The notes beneath the pieces were generated by a model. That model did not search any database. It saw nothing but the letters and a program-made list of their open reading frames with translations, and was not told the origin of the DNA. DNA of 64,000 bases from Ferruginibacter paludis (lineage in GTDB: Bacteria; Bacteroidota; Bacteroidia; Chitinophagales; Chitinophagaceae): assembly GCF_030409685.1 (NCBI RefSeq), contig NZ_JAUFQJ010000008.1, forward strand, positions 310,001 through 374,000, given 5' to 3'. Positions 54,314 to 62,389 of the stretch are shown here, piece by piece (the first letter of the stretch is position 1; every line of letters starts with the position of its first letter). The position numbers and the translations under genes are program-made.

Positions 54314-54580
54314 ATGTTTATTATGACACAAGATAACAAGGACAAGACTATACAACCGGCTGAACTTCCGCAAAGCGAAGTTTTTATTAAGAAGGAAATT
54401 TATCAGCAAAAGCAACCGGCAGATACCGGCTTGCCGTTGGATGAAGACCTGAAGGAGGAAGACAGCACTGCAAAAAATAAAAAGGAAAATGAAAAAGTTA
54501 GTAAAGAGGAAGGACTAAATGAAGACGCATCTTATGCCACGGCCGGTGCTTTTGAAGGCTTTGAAAATCATTCCAAATAA
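54314..54580 (+). CDS. Small acidic, probably disordered protein of unknown function
   Basis: 88 residues, rich in Glu, Lys, Asp and Gln, without hydrophobic core, Cys or signal peptide; an ATG at 54323 is an alternative start. The C-terminal ATAGAFEGFENHSK segment is the only part that looks motif-like. Codon use is normal for the window and the frame is uninterrupted, so it is probably expressed. It is divergent from GH13 and upstream of the histidine kinase gene (205 bp gap). No function is proposed. Confidence 0.5.
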   Translation: MFIMTQDNKDKTIQPAELPQSEVFIKKEIYQQKQPADTGLPLDEDLKEEDSTAKNKKENEKVSKEEGLNEDASYATAGAFEGFENHSK

Positions 54581-54785
54581 AGCCAGGTATTCAGCGACCG
54601 TTTATTTTACAACAGTTAAAAATTCTTACAGCTGATATGCGGGTGCTTTCCACACCTGTTACCTCCTATAAATCAAAATCAGGGGGTATGGTTTAACTTT
54701 ATATCTTTATCGCACAAAACAATCTGCTGGCAACCTTGGTACCCTGTCCACAAGACCGGGCAACGTGATAAAAGATTAGACCATT

Positions 54786-56165
54786 ATGATTTTCAAACGC
54801 TTTTCTTTGGGGCTTCTATGGCGCATTGTGCTGATCATTTTTTTGTCCGCCGGACTTGCGTACTGTTTGACACAATTGTTCCAGGCAAAAACAGAAGTGA
54901 TTTACTGGCTCAGTTGTGCGTTGCTGTTTGGCGTTATCGTCTACCGCGGTTTCGATCTGTATTATTATTCCAATGCCACTAACCGTAAACTCGCCCGCTT
55001 TTTTGACTCTATTCAATATGATGATTTCAGCATCAAATTTTCTTCGGACAATACTTTTGGAAAAAGTTTCCAGGGACTGAATAAACAATTTAATAAAGTA
55101 CTGGAAGCCTTTAGAAAAATAAGGGCGGAGAACGAAGCGAGCCTTCATTTGGTGAACACAATCATCCAGAATGTGCAAACAGGTTTGATGTTGTACGATC
55201 AGTACGGCCGAATAGAACTCAGTAACGGCGCGGCCTGCAAGCTGCTGGGTTTTTACCGGCTTAAAAATATTGCGGAATTAAAAGCCAATCATGCGGAACT
55301 GGCAGAAAAGCTGCATGACACAACCGATAAACATTTTTTATACCAGGGCGCTAATGGTTTACAGGTGTCCGTCAACATTGTTTCCATCCGGCTTGGTGGC
55401 CAAATAAAGAACCTTGTTTCGCTGCAAAACATACAGCCTGAAATGCAGCAAAAAGAAGTGGAAGCCTGGCAGAATTTAACCCGTGTGCTGCGCCACGAAA
55501 TCATGAATTCGCTTACGCCTATCTTGTCCCTTATTGGAACGATGAAACATATAGTGGACACAGAATTACCCGCCACTGCCAACGACAATGGCGCCAAAGG
55601 CGATTTGCAGGAAGCGCTGCAAACCTTGGAAAGCCGTGGCATCGGCATGATCAATTTTGTGGATGGTTACCGCAGTTTCACCAGCATTCCTTCTCCTTCT
55701 TTTGCAGAGGTACAAGTAGCCCCGCTGATATTACAGATCATGAATCTTTTACAGCCTGAAATGGTTGCGGCCCATATATCTTTTTCTGTTGAAAGCAAAG
55801 CAGGCGATCAATTGGTGCAAGCTGACCCGGAGCAACTTTCTATGGTACTTATTAATTTAATAAAAAATGCGAAAGAAGCCCTGGAACATACCAAAGATGC
55901 TTTGATACACATTACTACCTATACACAAAATCAATGGGTTTTTATTGACGTTACAGATAATGGCCCCGGTATAGAACCGGAAGCCCTGGAAGATATTTTT
56001 ATTCCATTTTTTACCACTAAAGAAAATGGTTCCGGCATAGGCCTTAGTTTATCAAGGCAAATTATACAGCAGCACGGTGGTACCATTAAAGTAGTGTCGC
56101 AGGCAGGAAAGGGAAGCCGGTTTACAGTACAATTAAAAATAAAAATGCCTGCTGGCAGCACATAG
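54786..56165 (+). CDS. Membrane sensor histidine kinase (NtrY-like arrangement)
   Basis: 459 residues: two membrane helices (about 11-31 and 38-54) with almost no periplasmic loop, a linker helix, a PAS-like domain (about 120-215), then HisKA with phospho-acceptor His237 in RHEIMNSLTP and an ATPase domain with N box NLIKNAKEAL, G1 DNGPGIEP and G2 GSGIGLSLS. It probably senses an internal or membrane signal through PAS. No response regulator is next to it in the window, so its partner is elsewhere. NtrY-type kinases usually work with sigma-54 activators. Confidence 0.88.
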   Translation: MIFKRFSLGLLWRIVLIIFLSAGLAYCLTQLFQAKTEVIYWLSCALLFGVIVYRGFDLYYYSNATNRKLARFFDSIQYDDFSIKFSSDNTFGKSFQGLNKQFNKVLEAFRKIRAENEASLHLVNTIIQNVQTGLMLYDQYGRIELSNGAACKLLGFYRLKNIAELKANHAELAEKLHDTTDKHFLYQGANGLQVSVNIVSIRLGGQIKNLVSLQNIQPEMQQKEVEAWQNLTRVLRHEIMNSLTPILSLIGTMKHIVDTELPATANDNGAKGDLQEALQTLESRGIGMINFVDGYRSFTSIPSPSFAEVQVAPLILQIMNLLQPEMVAAHISFSVESKAGDQLVQADPEQLSMVLINLIKNAKEALEHTKDALIHITTYTQNQWVFIDVTDNGPGIEPEALEDIFIPFFTTKENGSGIGLSLSRQIIQQHGGTIKVVSQAGKGSRFTVQLKIKMPAGST

Positions 56166-56285
56166 CTTCTGTAAAGCAAATAAGGTATTGCAGGTGAGGT
56201 ATATCCTGAAACCAAGCCCCTTTTTACGAAAGATGGCCTCGTTTTCACGAAGCCAACTGCGCTGTTTTTTATTATTACAGGAAAA

Positions 56286-56993
56286 TTATTTTACCGTTCC
56301 ATTATTGATGTACTTTACCTGGATAGATTTAGTAGTATCCGTTGCGCCACGTAAGCCTGTTAATAAAACCGTATAAACTTTAGATTCATCTACTGCAATT
56401 GTACGGGTTGCGGCAACACTATCACCGTTGCTGATTTTAACATCTATATTTCCTGCACGTATTTTTGTGAAAGGAGATATAGTGCCAAAACTTGCATTGG
56501 CGTTAACGATGTTGCTATCGCCGGAAGAAATAGTAACCATCGGCATATAGGCTGAATCTGCTATAGCATTAATAAACCTCACATATGCCTGACCGGGTGA
56601 AACTGTAAGACTGTTTAAAGAATCGTTAACCAATATGTTGCGGTAATTTCCACCTTTACCCACTGTAAAAACGGAGTAATACATACTGTCAACAAAATTG
56701 CCAGTGCCGGTAGCCAGTGTGGAATCATTTCCGGGATTTACAGATTTCACTTCCTGCGACCCAACGCCAACAGCCAGGTATCCCCCGGTGAATCCATTGT
56801 AATTCAGGGGTGCATTGGTGAGTCTCTTACCGGAAACCACAAAACTTACCGCATCTCTATCAGGGGCCAGGTTAAACGCCATCAGTCCGGCTGAGGGTGT
56901 CCGTATATTGTTATTGTTATCGCTTTTTTTACAGGCCGAAAACGCAACTACCATTAACAGCAAAGCTGCTGCATAACTCGTTATTTTTTTCAT
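56286..56993 (-). CDS. DUF4397-domain lipoprotein
   Basis: 235 residues from the ATG at 56993, with a lipobox (FSAC, Cys21) followed by an Asn-rich linker. Two tandem DUF4397-like beta units are suggested by FNLAPDRDAVSFVVSGKRL and VRFINAIADSAYMPMVTI. DUF4397 proteins are extracytoplasmic beta-rich lipoproteins of unknown role, frequent in Bacteroidota. It converges with the kinase gene and appears monocistronic. Confidence 0.78.
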   Translation of the reverse strand: MKKITSYAAALLLMVVAFSACKKSDNNNNIRTPSAGLMAFNLAPDRDAVSFVVSGKRLTNAPLNYNGFTGGYLAVGVGSQEVKSVNPGNDSTLATGTGNFVDSMYYSVFTVGKGGNYRNILVNDSLNSLTVSPGQAYVRFINAIADSAYMPMVTISSGDSNIVNANASFGTISPFTKIRAGNIDVKISNGDSVAATRTIAVDESKVYTVLLTGLRGATDTTKSIQVKYINNGTVK

Positions 56994-57137
56994 ACACAAT
57001 TTAAATTTGTTGAATTAATGCATGAGAAAAAACAATGCCAGCAGTAGTAATTTTACGATTGTTTGCGTTCTGTTAACAGTTCCTTTTTATCAAGAATATA
57101 AAAAAAAATTGATTGGAATTTTGACTGCGTAAGTAGG

Positions 57138-59957
57138 TCAGATCGCCTCGTCCACGAGGTATAAAATGGATTCATAATTTTGGTCTACTGCAGCCGACAT
57201 CGCCATTTCACAGGTTTTGGTAGTTGAATAATATCCGTCAAATTTCAGCGCCCGTATTTCACTGGCTTCATGGTTGGTAGCGGAGGCTGTTAAAGCTGGA
57301 AATAAAAATCCGCGATCGCCGGCCATGCCACAACAACCCGTATTTTCAGGCACTGTTACTGTTGCAGCAAAGTGTTTGGCTACTTGTATAAATTTAGCGG
57401 TGGTTTTCATTTTTTCTAAAGAACAAACGGGGTGTAACAATATGTTCGCTTTTTTATGCTGCACTACCGCCACGGGTAAAATAATACCGTGTAAAAAATC
57501 AACACTGTCAAGAATGGTGAGCTGATCGAATTTTTGTTTGTTTTCTTCTGAAAGCAACGGGCGAATGTGGTGCAGTGTGTAAGCGCAGGAACTAACATCA
57601 ATAACTACTGAAAAACGACCACCTTCGCTGCTTTTATATAAGTTTTCAGCAATGGCATTCGCCGTAAATGCTGCTGCTGCGCTAAAACCTTTGGAAGAAA
57701 AAATCTGGCTGCAGCAACTGCCGCTTACATTATCCAACATCTTCACTGCAACACCTGATTTAGAACAAACGCTGATAAAGGTTTGCAAAATATTTTTTTC
57801 CTTTCCCTGGTAAGTACCCAGCATCCTGGATATGCAACTTGGAAAATATATAATAGTAGTTGCTGCGCCTGTAACAGGAACATTCATTTTCAATACCTTC
57901 AAATCTGGCGCAGCATTTATCTGCGCTGACCACAATGGCATTGCAGGAAAAATTTTTTTTACTCCTCCCGTTAGCTTTGTGAGCGTATTTTTTCCCAGCA
58001 GATGATTTATGCCTGTGCCTGATTTTAAAGCAATACGCAGCAACCTTTCTGTAAACTTAAAATGCTTTGCAACAAACAAGGCCACCCTGTTTGCTTTAGC
58101 GCTGTGATTCTCTCTCCGTAAACGTTTCACCAGGTCACCTGTATTGATATCAACCGGACACGCTGTGGCACATAGCCCGTCTACTGCACAGGTGTCCATC
58201 ACATCATATTCCGATTGTTTTAGCAACAGGTTATAATTTACTGTATCACCGGCTGACTGTAGTTTTTTTAAGGCTCTCCTTATTACGATTCTGCGCCTTG
58301 GCGTAGCCGTTATATCGCGGCTCGGGCATTTATGTTCGCAGTAACCGCATTCAATACATTTGTCTACTTCTTCTTCCACTGCGGGTAACTCTTTCAGGTT
58401 TTTTATGTGCGCATTTTTATCGTCATTAATAATTACGCCGGGGTTTAAAAGTAAGTTCGGGTCAACCGCCAGTTTTATTTTTTTCATGATCTCATACGCT
58501 TCATTACCCCACTCTGTTTCAACAAACGGCGCCATATTGCGGCCCGTGCCGTGTTCCGCCTTTAATGTGCCGTCGTATTTTTTCACTACCAGTTCTATCA
58601 CTTCCCGCATAAACAAATCATACCGGGTAACTTCTGCTTTTGAGTTAAAAGATTGGGTAACCACAAAATGAATATTCCCGTCTTTGGCATGACCGAAAAT
58701 GATGGCGTTGTTATAATCATACAATTCAAATAATTTTTGCAAATCAGTAATGGCGTTGCCCAATTGCTTTACCGGAAAAGCAATATCTTCCAGTATCACC
58801 GTTGTACCACTCGCCCTCACTGCACCAACTGCAGGGAAAAGCCCTTTTCTTACCTTCCACAAAAATTCCCTTTCTGCATCATCACTTGTAAATACGGGCG
58901 CATTGTACAATTCAAGCGAAGGCGTTGAAAGCAAAAATTCGCTCACCCTTTCTTCCAGGGCTGTCCAGCTGGCCTCCTGAAATTCGATCAGCAAAGCTGC
59001 CGCCGTATCCGGCAGGTTTCTTACAATGGCAGGCATCCCATCCAGATTTTCAACTGAACGCAATGAAGCCCTGTCCATCAATTCCACCATGGCAGCACCT
59101 GCATTCGTCAGCGGAACAATTGCTTCGCAGGCGGCTTTGATTGTAGGAAAATACAGTAGTGCTGTCGATTTAAATTGCTCGTCAGGCACAGTTTGTAAAA
59201 CGGCTTCTGCAATAAACGCAAGGGTTCCTTCTGCACCAATTAACAGGTGTGCTAAAATATCCAGCGGATGTGTATGATCAATAAACGCATTCAATGAATA
59301 CCCTACTGTATTTTTTGTCTGGTACTTTAACCGTATCTTTTTATACAATAATTCGTTTTGACAAATTTCATTTTTTATTGCTGTCAGGGAATCGGATAAA
59401 TGTGAGCACTCTGTTTCAAAGCGGCTATAGTCCGCCTTGTTTTCGGTGCTGAAAGTATTTCCATCAGGTAAAACAAAACGTATAAATTTGGTGGTGTGAT
59501 AAGAATTTAATGTTACTCCACAACACATGCCACTGGCATTATTCGACAGGATGCCGCCCATCATCGCAGCGCTGATGCTGGAAGGATCAGGACCTATTTT
59601 TTGATTGTATTTTTTTAAATGGGCGTTAACCATGGCTCCCGTAATGCCTGGCTGTACACGAACTAATTTACCATTATCTTCTACTTTTATATTTCGCCAG
59701 TGCTGACTTAAATCAACCAGTATACCGTCAGTTATAGATTGACCGGAGAGACTGGTACCACCTGTGCGAAACACAAGAGGGATTTTATTCTTTTGTGAGA
59801 ATTGAAACAATGAAATGATCTCTGCTTCGCTGATTGGTTGTACTACAGCCTTTGGTAAAAGGTGATAAAATCCTGCGTCTGCTGCAAATGATACAAGATC
59901 GATGTACCTGGTTTTTACGCGGTTCTCAGGGATGATAGTCTTTAATAATTCAATCAT
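57138..59957 (-). CDS. FAD-linked oxidase / Fe-S oxidoreductase fusion (D-lactate or glycolate dehydrogenase type)
   Basis: 939 residues without signal peptide. N-terminal FAD-binding type 4 domain (about 35-210; RTGGTSLSGQSITDGILVDLS) and FAD-oxidase C domain (about 215-475; GHAKDGNIHFVV, EHGTGRN). Next come two 4Fe-4S motifs (CIECGYCEHKCP near 535 and CAVDGLCATACPVD near 590), then two CCG-type domains as in GlpC (CISRML...CCSQIFSSKG; HPVCSLEKM...CCGMAGDRG). This is GlcD/Dld plus GlpC in one chain, oxidising a D-2-hydroxy acid and passing electrons toward quinone. Exact substrate is open. Length is standard for the fused class. Confidence 0.88.
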   Translation of the reverse strand: MIELLKTIIPENRVKTRYIDLVSFAADAGFYHLLPKAVVQPISEAEIISLFQFSQKNKIPLVFRTGGTSLSGQSITDGILVDLSQHWRNIKVEDNGKLVRVQPGITGAMVNAHLKKYNQKIGPDPSSISAAMMGGILSNNASGMCCGVTLNSYHTTKFIRFVLPDGNTFSTENKADYSRFETECSHLSDSLTAIKNEICQNELLYKKIRLKYQTKNTVGYSLNAFIDHTHPLDILAHLLIGAEGTLAFIAEAVLQTVPDEQFKSTALLYFPTIKAACEAIVPLTNAGAAMVELMDRASLRSVENLDGMPAIVRNLPDTAAALLIEFQEASWTALEERVSEFLLSTPSLELYNAPVFTSDDAEREFLWKVRKGLFPAVGAVRASGTTVILEDIAFPVKQLGNAITDLQKLFELYDYNNAIIFGHAKDGNIHFVVTQSFNSKAEVTRYDLFMREVIELVVKKYDGTLKAEHGTGRNMAPFVETEWGNEAYEIMKKIKLAVDPNLLLNPGVIINDDKNAHIKNLKELPAVEEEVDKCIECGYCEHKCPSRDITATPRRRIVIRRALKKLQSAGDTVNYNLLLKQSEYDVMDTCAVDGLCATACPVDINTGDLVKRLRRENHSAKANRVALFVAKHFKFTERLLRIALKSGTGINHLLGKNTLTKLTGGVKKIFPAMPLWSAQINAAPDLKVLKMNVPVTGAATTIIYFPSCISRMLGTYQGKEKNILQTFISVCSKSGVAVKMLDNVSGSCCSQIFSSKGFSAAAAFTANAIAENLYKSSEGGRFSVVIDVSSCAYTLHHIRPLLSEENKQKFDQLTILDSVDFLHGIILPVAVVQHKKANILLHPVCSLEKMKTTAKFIQVAKHFAATVTVPENTGCCGMAGDRGFLFPALTASATNHEASEIRALKFDGYYSTTKTCEMAMSAAVDQNYESILYLVDEAI

Positions 59958-60189
59958 ATTTGCTTGTCCACTATTTAAAAAAGCAAGATAGTCGTGTTTT
60001 ATTATCCGCCGGATTTTTTGTAAAGAAATATTTTAAAAACTATCTCCCGTAAATCATTATCTGATTAAACCCTTTCAAGAGAATAATGATGTATCGGGAA
60101 GCGGTAATTCTTCGCCTGTTCTGTTTACTGATCATTATTAAGTAATTTTCCGGCTCTTATCATTTTAAAAATGGCCAAGCCAATAAACC

Positions 60190-61074
60190 ATGCAATCAAA
60201 AATGACCTGTCACTCTGATACCGGAAAAATAAAATCGCTGTTTATAAAAAAAGTTCAGCAGGCCTTACTCAACGATGCCCACATTGAACAGCATTGGAAA
60301 GAATTGAATTTTCTCAGCAAACCTTTATTGGATGAAGCGGTAGCGGAATATGCCGGTTTTGAAGCGGTTTTAAAAAACCTTGGAGCAGATATTTTTTATT
60401 TTCCTGAAGATGGCACAGTGAATATGGATTCGGTTTATTGCCGCGATGCAGCTGTTGCAACCGACGGCGGGATGATTCTTTGCAATATGGGTAAGGAGGC
60501 AAGAAAGCAAGAGCCGCTGGCACAGCAAAAAGTATTTGAAGCCAATGGCATAAAAATATTGGGCAGCATTTCAGCCCCCGGTACTTTAGAAGGCGGCGAT
60601 GTTGCCTGGCTGAATGAACACACCCTGGCCGCCGGCCATGGTTACCGAACCAACGCTGAAGGTATCCGCCAACTTACTGCCTTGCTGAAACCTTTGAATG
60701 TGGAAGTAATTACAGTGCCATTGCCACACTATAAAGGCCCATTGGATGTATTTCACCTGATGTCAATTTTAAGCCCGGTTGATACCAATCTTGCAGTAGT
60801 ATATTCACCGCTGATGCCGGTAGTGTTTCGTGAGTTGCTGATACAACGCGGTTACGAATTGGTTGAAGTGCCCGACGAAGAATTTGACAGCATGGGCTGC
60901 AATGTGCTGGCATTGGCGCCCAGGGATTGCTTGATGGTTGATGGTAACCCAAAGACAAAAGCTGCCCTTGAAAAAGCCGGTTGTAAAGTAACTGTGTACA
61001 AAGGCGAGGAAATAAGTGTGAAAGGTGGTGGCGGCCCTACCTGTTTAACAAGACCCATGTACAGAGTTCAATAA
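60190..61074 (+). CDS. Dimethylargininase / arginine-deiminase-superfamily amidinotransferase
   Basis: 294 residues, cytoplasmic. Guanidino-modifying superfamily signs: VYCRDAAV (substrate Asp86), LEGGDVAWL, catalytic His189 in LDVFHLMS, and a near-terminal catalytic Cys (about 285) in GGPTCLTRP. The size fits N,N-dimethylarginine dimethylaminohydrolase, which makes citrulline and dimethylamine; simple amidinohydrolase activity on another guanidine compound is possible. The ATG at 60202 is an alternative start. It stands alone, divergent from the FAD/Fe-S oxidoreductase (232 bp). Confidence 0.82.
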   Translation: MQSKMTCHSDTGKIKSLFIKKVQQALLNDAHIEQHWKELNFLSKPLLDEAVAEYAGFEAVLKNLGADIFYFPEDGTVNMDSVYCRDAAVATDGGMILCNMGKEARKQEPLAQQKVFEANGIKILGSISAPGTLEGGDVAWLNEHTLAAGHGYRTNAEGIRQLTALLKPLNVEVITVPLPHYKGPLDVFHLMSILSPVDTNLAVVYSPLMPVVFRELLIQRGYELVEVPDEEFDSMGCNVLALAPRDCLMVDGNPKTKAALEKAGCKVTVYKGEEISVKGGGGPTCLTRPMYRVQ

Positions 61075-61077
61075 ATA

Positions 61078-61277
61078 TTAATCACAAAGATAGCCGGGCA
61101 GTTTAATCGGCGTGTTATCGGGTGCAAGTAACGTAACATCCAACGCAACCTCCCTGAAAGTTTCATAGTTAAAAAAAGCAGGGGCACCCATACTCACCAA
61201 TGAATCAATGCGGGATTGTCGCTGCCTTGCGTACTGGCAACACTGTCTGATTTGTTACATGAACTGAATAAAACCAA
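61078..61277 (-). pseudogene. Frameshifted, truncated lipoprotein remnant (LruC-domain-protein-like start)
   Basis: Minus strand. One frame gives a lipobox-like VLFSSCNKSDS and then TQGSDNPALI before a stop; the adjoining frame continues DSLVSMGAPAFFNYETF and REVALDVTLLAPDNTPIK, stopping after LPGYLCD. Joined by a one- or two-base shift, they read as the N-terminal 60-odd residues of an exported lipoprotein. The F-(N/D)-Y-x-T-x-(R/K)-x-V stretch resembles the start of LruC-domain (DUF4842) lipoproteins of Bacteroidota. No start Met, signal core or downstream domain remains. Identity is inferred from memory. Confidence 0.4.
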
Positions 61278-61573
61278 TTACATGCGGTAAGACGGACTAG
61301 CCGGAATAATTTTGATAGGGGGTATTTCATAATGGGTAGAGACTATTGTCCGAAAAATGATTGTTTAAATGTTGGTGTAGCATTTATATAAATAACTGAC
61401 TACAGCGGCGTAGCATTTAAACGGGACAAAAAAACTATTATTTTTCCCCTGAATTTTTATAGAATTAATATTACAAACCCATCACAGATTGCCGACATAG
61501 TTTTTTAGTCAACTTCTACCGGGAGGATTATTCAATGTGTTCGTTAGTCGGTCAACGATCTCACAATAAACTT

Positions 61574-61597
61574 CTCTTGAAAAATCTTTTTCAAGAG
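61574..61597. repeat. Perfect 11-bp hairpin behind the YdcH-like gene
   Basis: CTCTTGAAAAA (61574-61584), TC, TTTTTCAAGAG (61587-61597). It lies 28 bp downstream of the YdcH-like gene. The A/T-rich stem and absence of a following U tract make a classical terminator uncertain. Confidence 0.45.
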
Positions 61598-61624
61598 GAT
61601 AAGGAAAATTTATACCCTTTGCAG

Positions 61625-61852
61625 TTAAATTAAAAAATGATACAAGCTGTCTTTAAGATGTACCCTTTTCATTCGCAATTCATTCAGGTGTTCATCTGTT
61701 GTAGCTTCGGCACCGGTTTCAATGCGGTGAATCTGGCTGTCTGCAGCATTGTATTCTTCCTGGAGTTTTCTAAAACGGTTGCTTCCTTTTTGGAGCGCTA
61801 AAATTTTTTCCCTGTGTCCGGGAAATTCATGTAACAGATCGTGACTTTCCAT
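61625..61852 (-). CDS. YdcH/DUF465-family small protein
   Basis: 75 residues, helical. The opening HDLLHEFPGHREKILALQKGSNRFRKLQEEYNAAD and the later IHRIE, LNELRMKRVHLKDSLYHFL match the YdcH-like family (PF04325), small proteins forming a helical hairpin. Function of the family is not established. It is on the same strand as the ferritin-like and transporter genes, 179 bp further down. Confidence 0.82.
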   Translation of the reverse strand: MESHDLLHEFPGHREKILALQKGSNRFRKLQEEYNAADSQIHRIETGAEATTDEHLNELRMKRVHLKDSLYHFLI

Positions 61853-62031
61853 GATGGTTATTTTTTACGAATCTATCTTTTTGCTGGCGCAGGCAAATGA
61901 GGAATAACAGTTTAACACATGATATTTATCAGACAGGTTATTACAAAAGATACATAAAAACAAGAAGTACCCTGCATATTGTTACACATACCGGTACCAC
62001 TTGTTTGTTGAATACATTTTCAAAAGCTTTA

Positions 62032-62349
62032 TTAGCCCTCCGCCTTCTCCTCTCCTTTTTTGCCCATTTCAACAATGTCGCCGTCGGTAAAAAGAATGGC
62101 TTTCAGCGTTGTACGCCAGACTTCTTTTTTGCGCAATAAAAATTCCAGGTCCATGCCAAAATGCTTCATTTCTTCCTTCTGTGCATTTTCCATAATTGCT
62201 TTTGCCTGCCTGTCTTTCTCAAGTGAAATCCGTTGCTCGTACCAGCCAATTGCTTCGGCTTCTTCTGTTAATGAAGTAATCATCCTTGCAAAAGTTCTGG
62301 CATCATCGGATAATTCTTCCGGTGGCTCGTGATACTGATCAAATCCCAT
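62032..62349 (-). CDS. Encapsulated-ferritin-like (EncFtn family) ferroxidase
   Basis: 105 residues. It matches the half-ferritin encapsulin cargo family: N-terminal YHEPPEELSDD, first helix EEAEAIGWYEQR (Glu30, Glu32, Trp36, Tyr37) and second helix QKEEMKHFGMDLEF (Glu60, His63). Each position is two lower than the ferroxidase residues I recall for Rhodospirillum rubrum EncFtn (Glu32, Glu34, Trp38, Tyr39, Glu62, His65). Subunits pair to form a di-iron site oxidising Fe(II). The tail ends GKKGEEKAEG without the usual cargo-loading peptide, and no encapsulin gene is visible. It lies 40 bp behind the Nramp-related gene, probably in one operon. Confidence 0.75.
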   Translation of the reverse strand: MGFDQYHEPPEELSDDARTFARMITSLTEEAEAIGWYEQRISLEKDRQAKAIMENAQKEEMKHFGMDLEFLLRKKEVWRTTLKAILFTDGDIVEMGKKGEEKAEG

Positions 62350-62389
62350 AGTTATAAATTTTAAGCGTGATAAAATAATTTTATTGCAA

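Larger units (their letters stand above)
61075..61624. other. Long intergenic stretch with decayed coding sequence
   Basis: 550 bp without an intact gene. It contains the frameshifted lipoprotein remnant (61078-61277), a protein-like open frame without a start codon ending at 61509, a perfect hairpin (61574-61597), and two copies of GTAGCATTTA at about 61376 and 61408. The pattern suggests an old deletion or decay zone. Confidence 0.5.
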
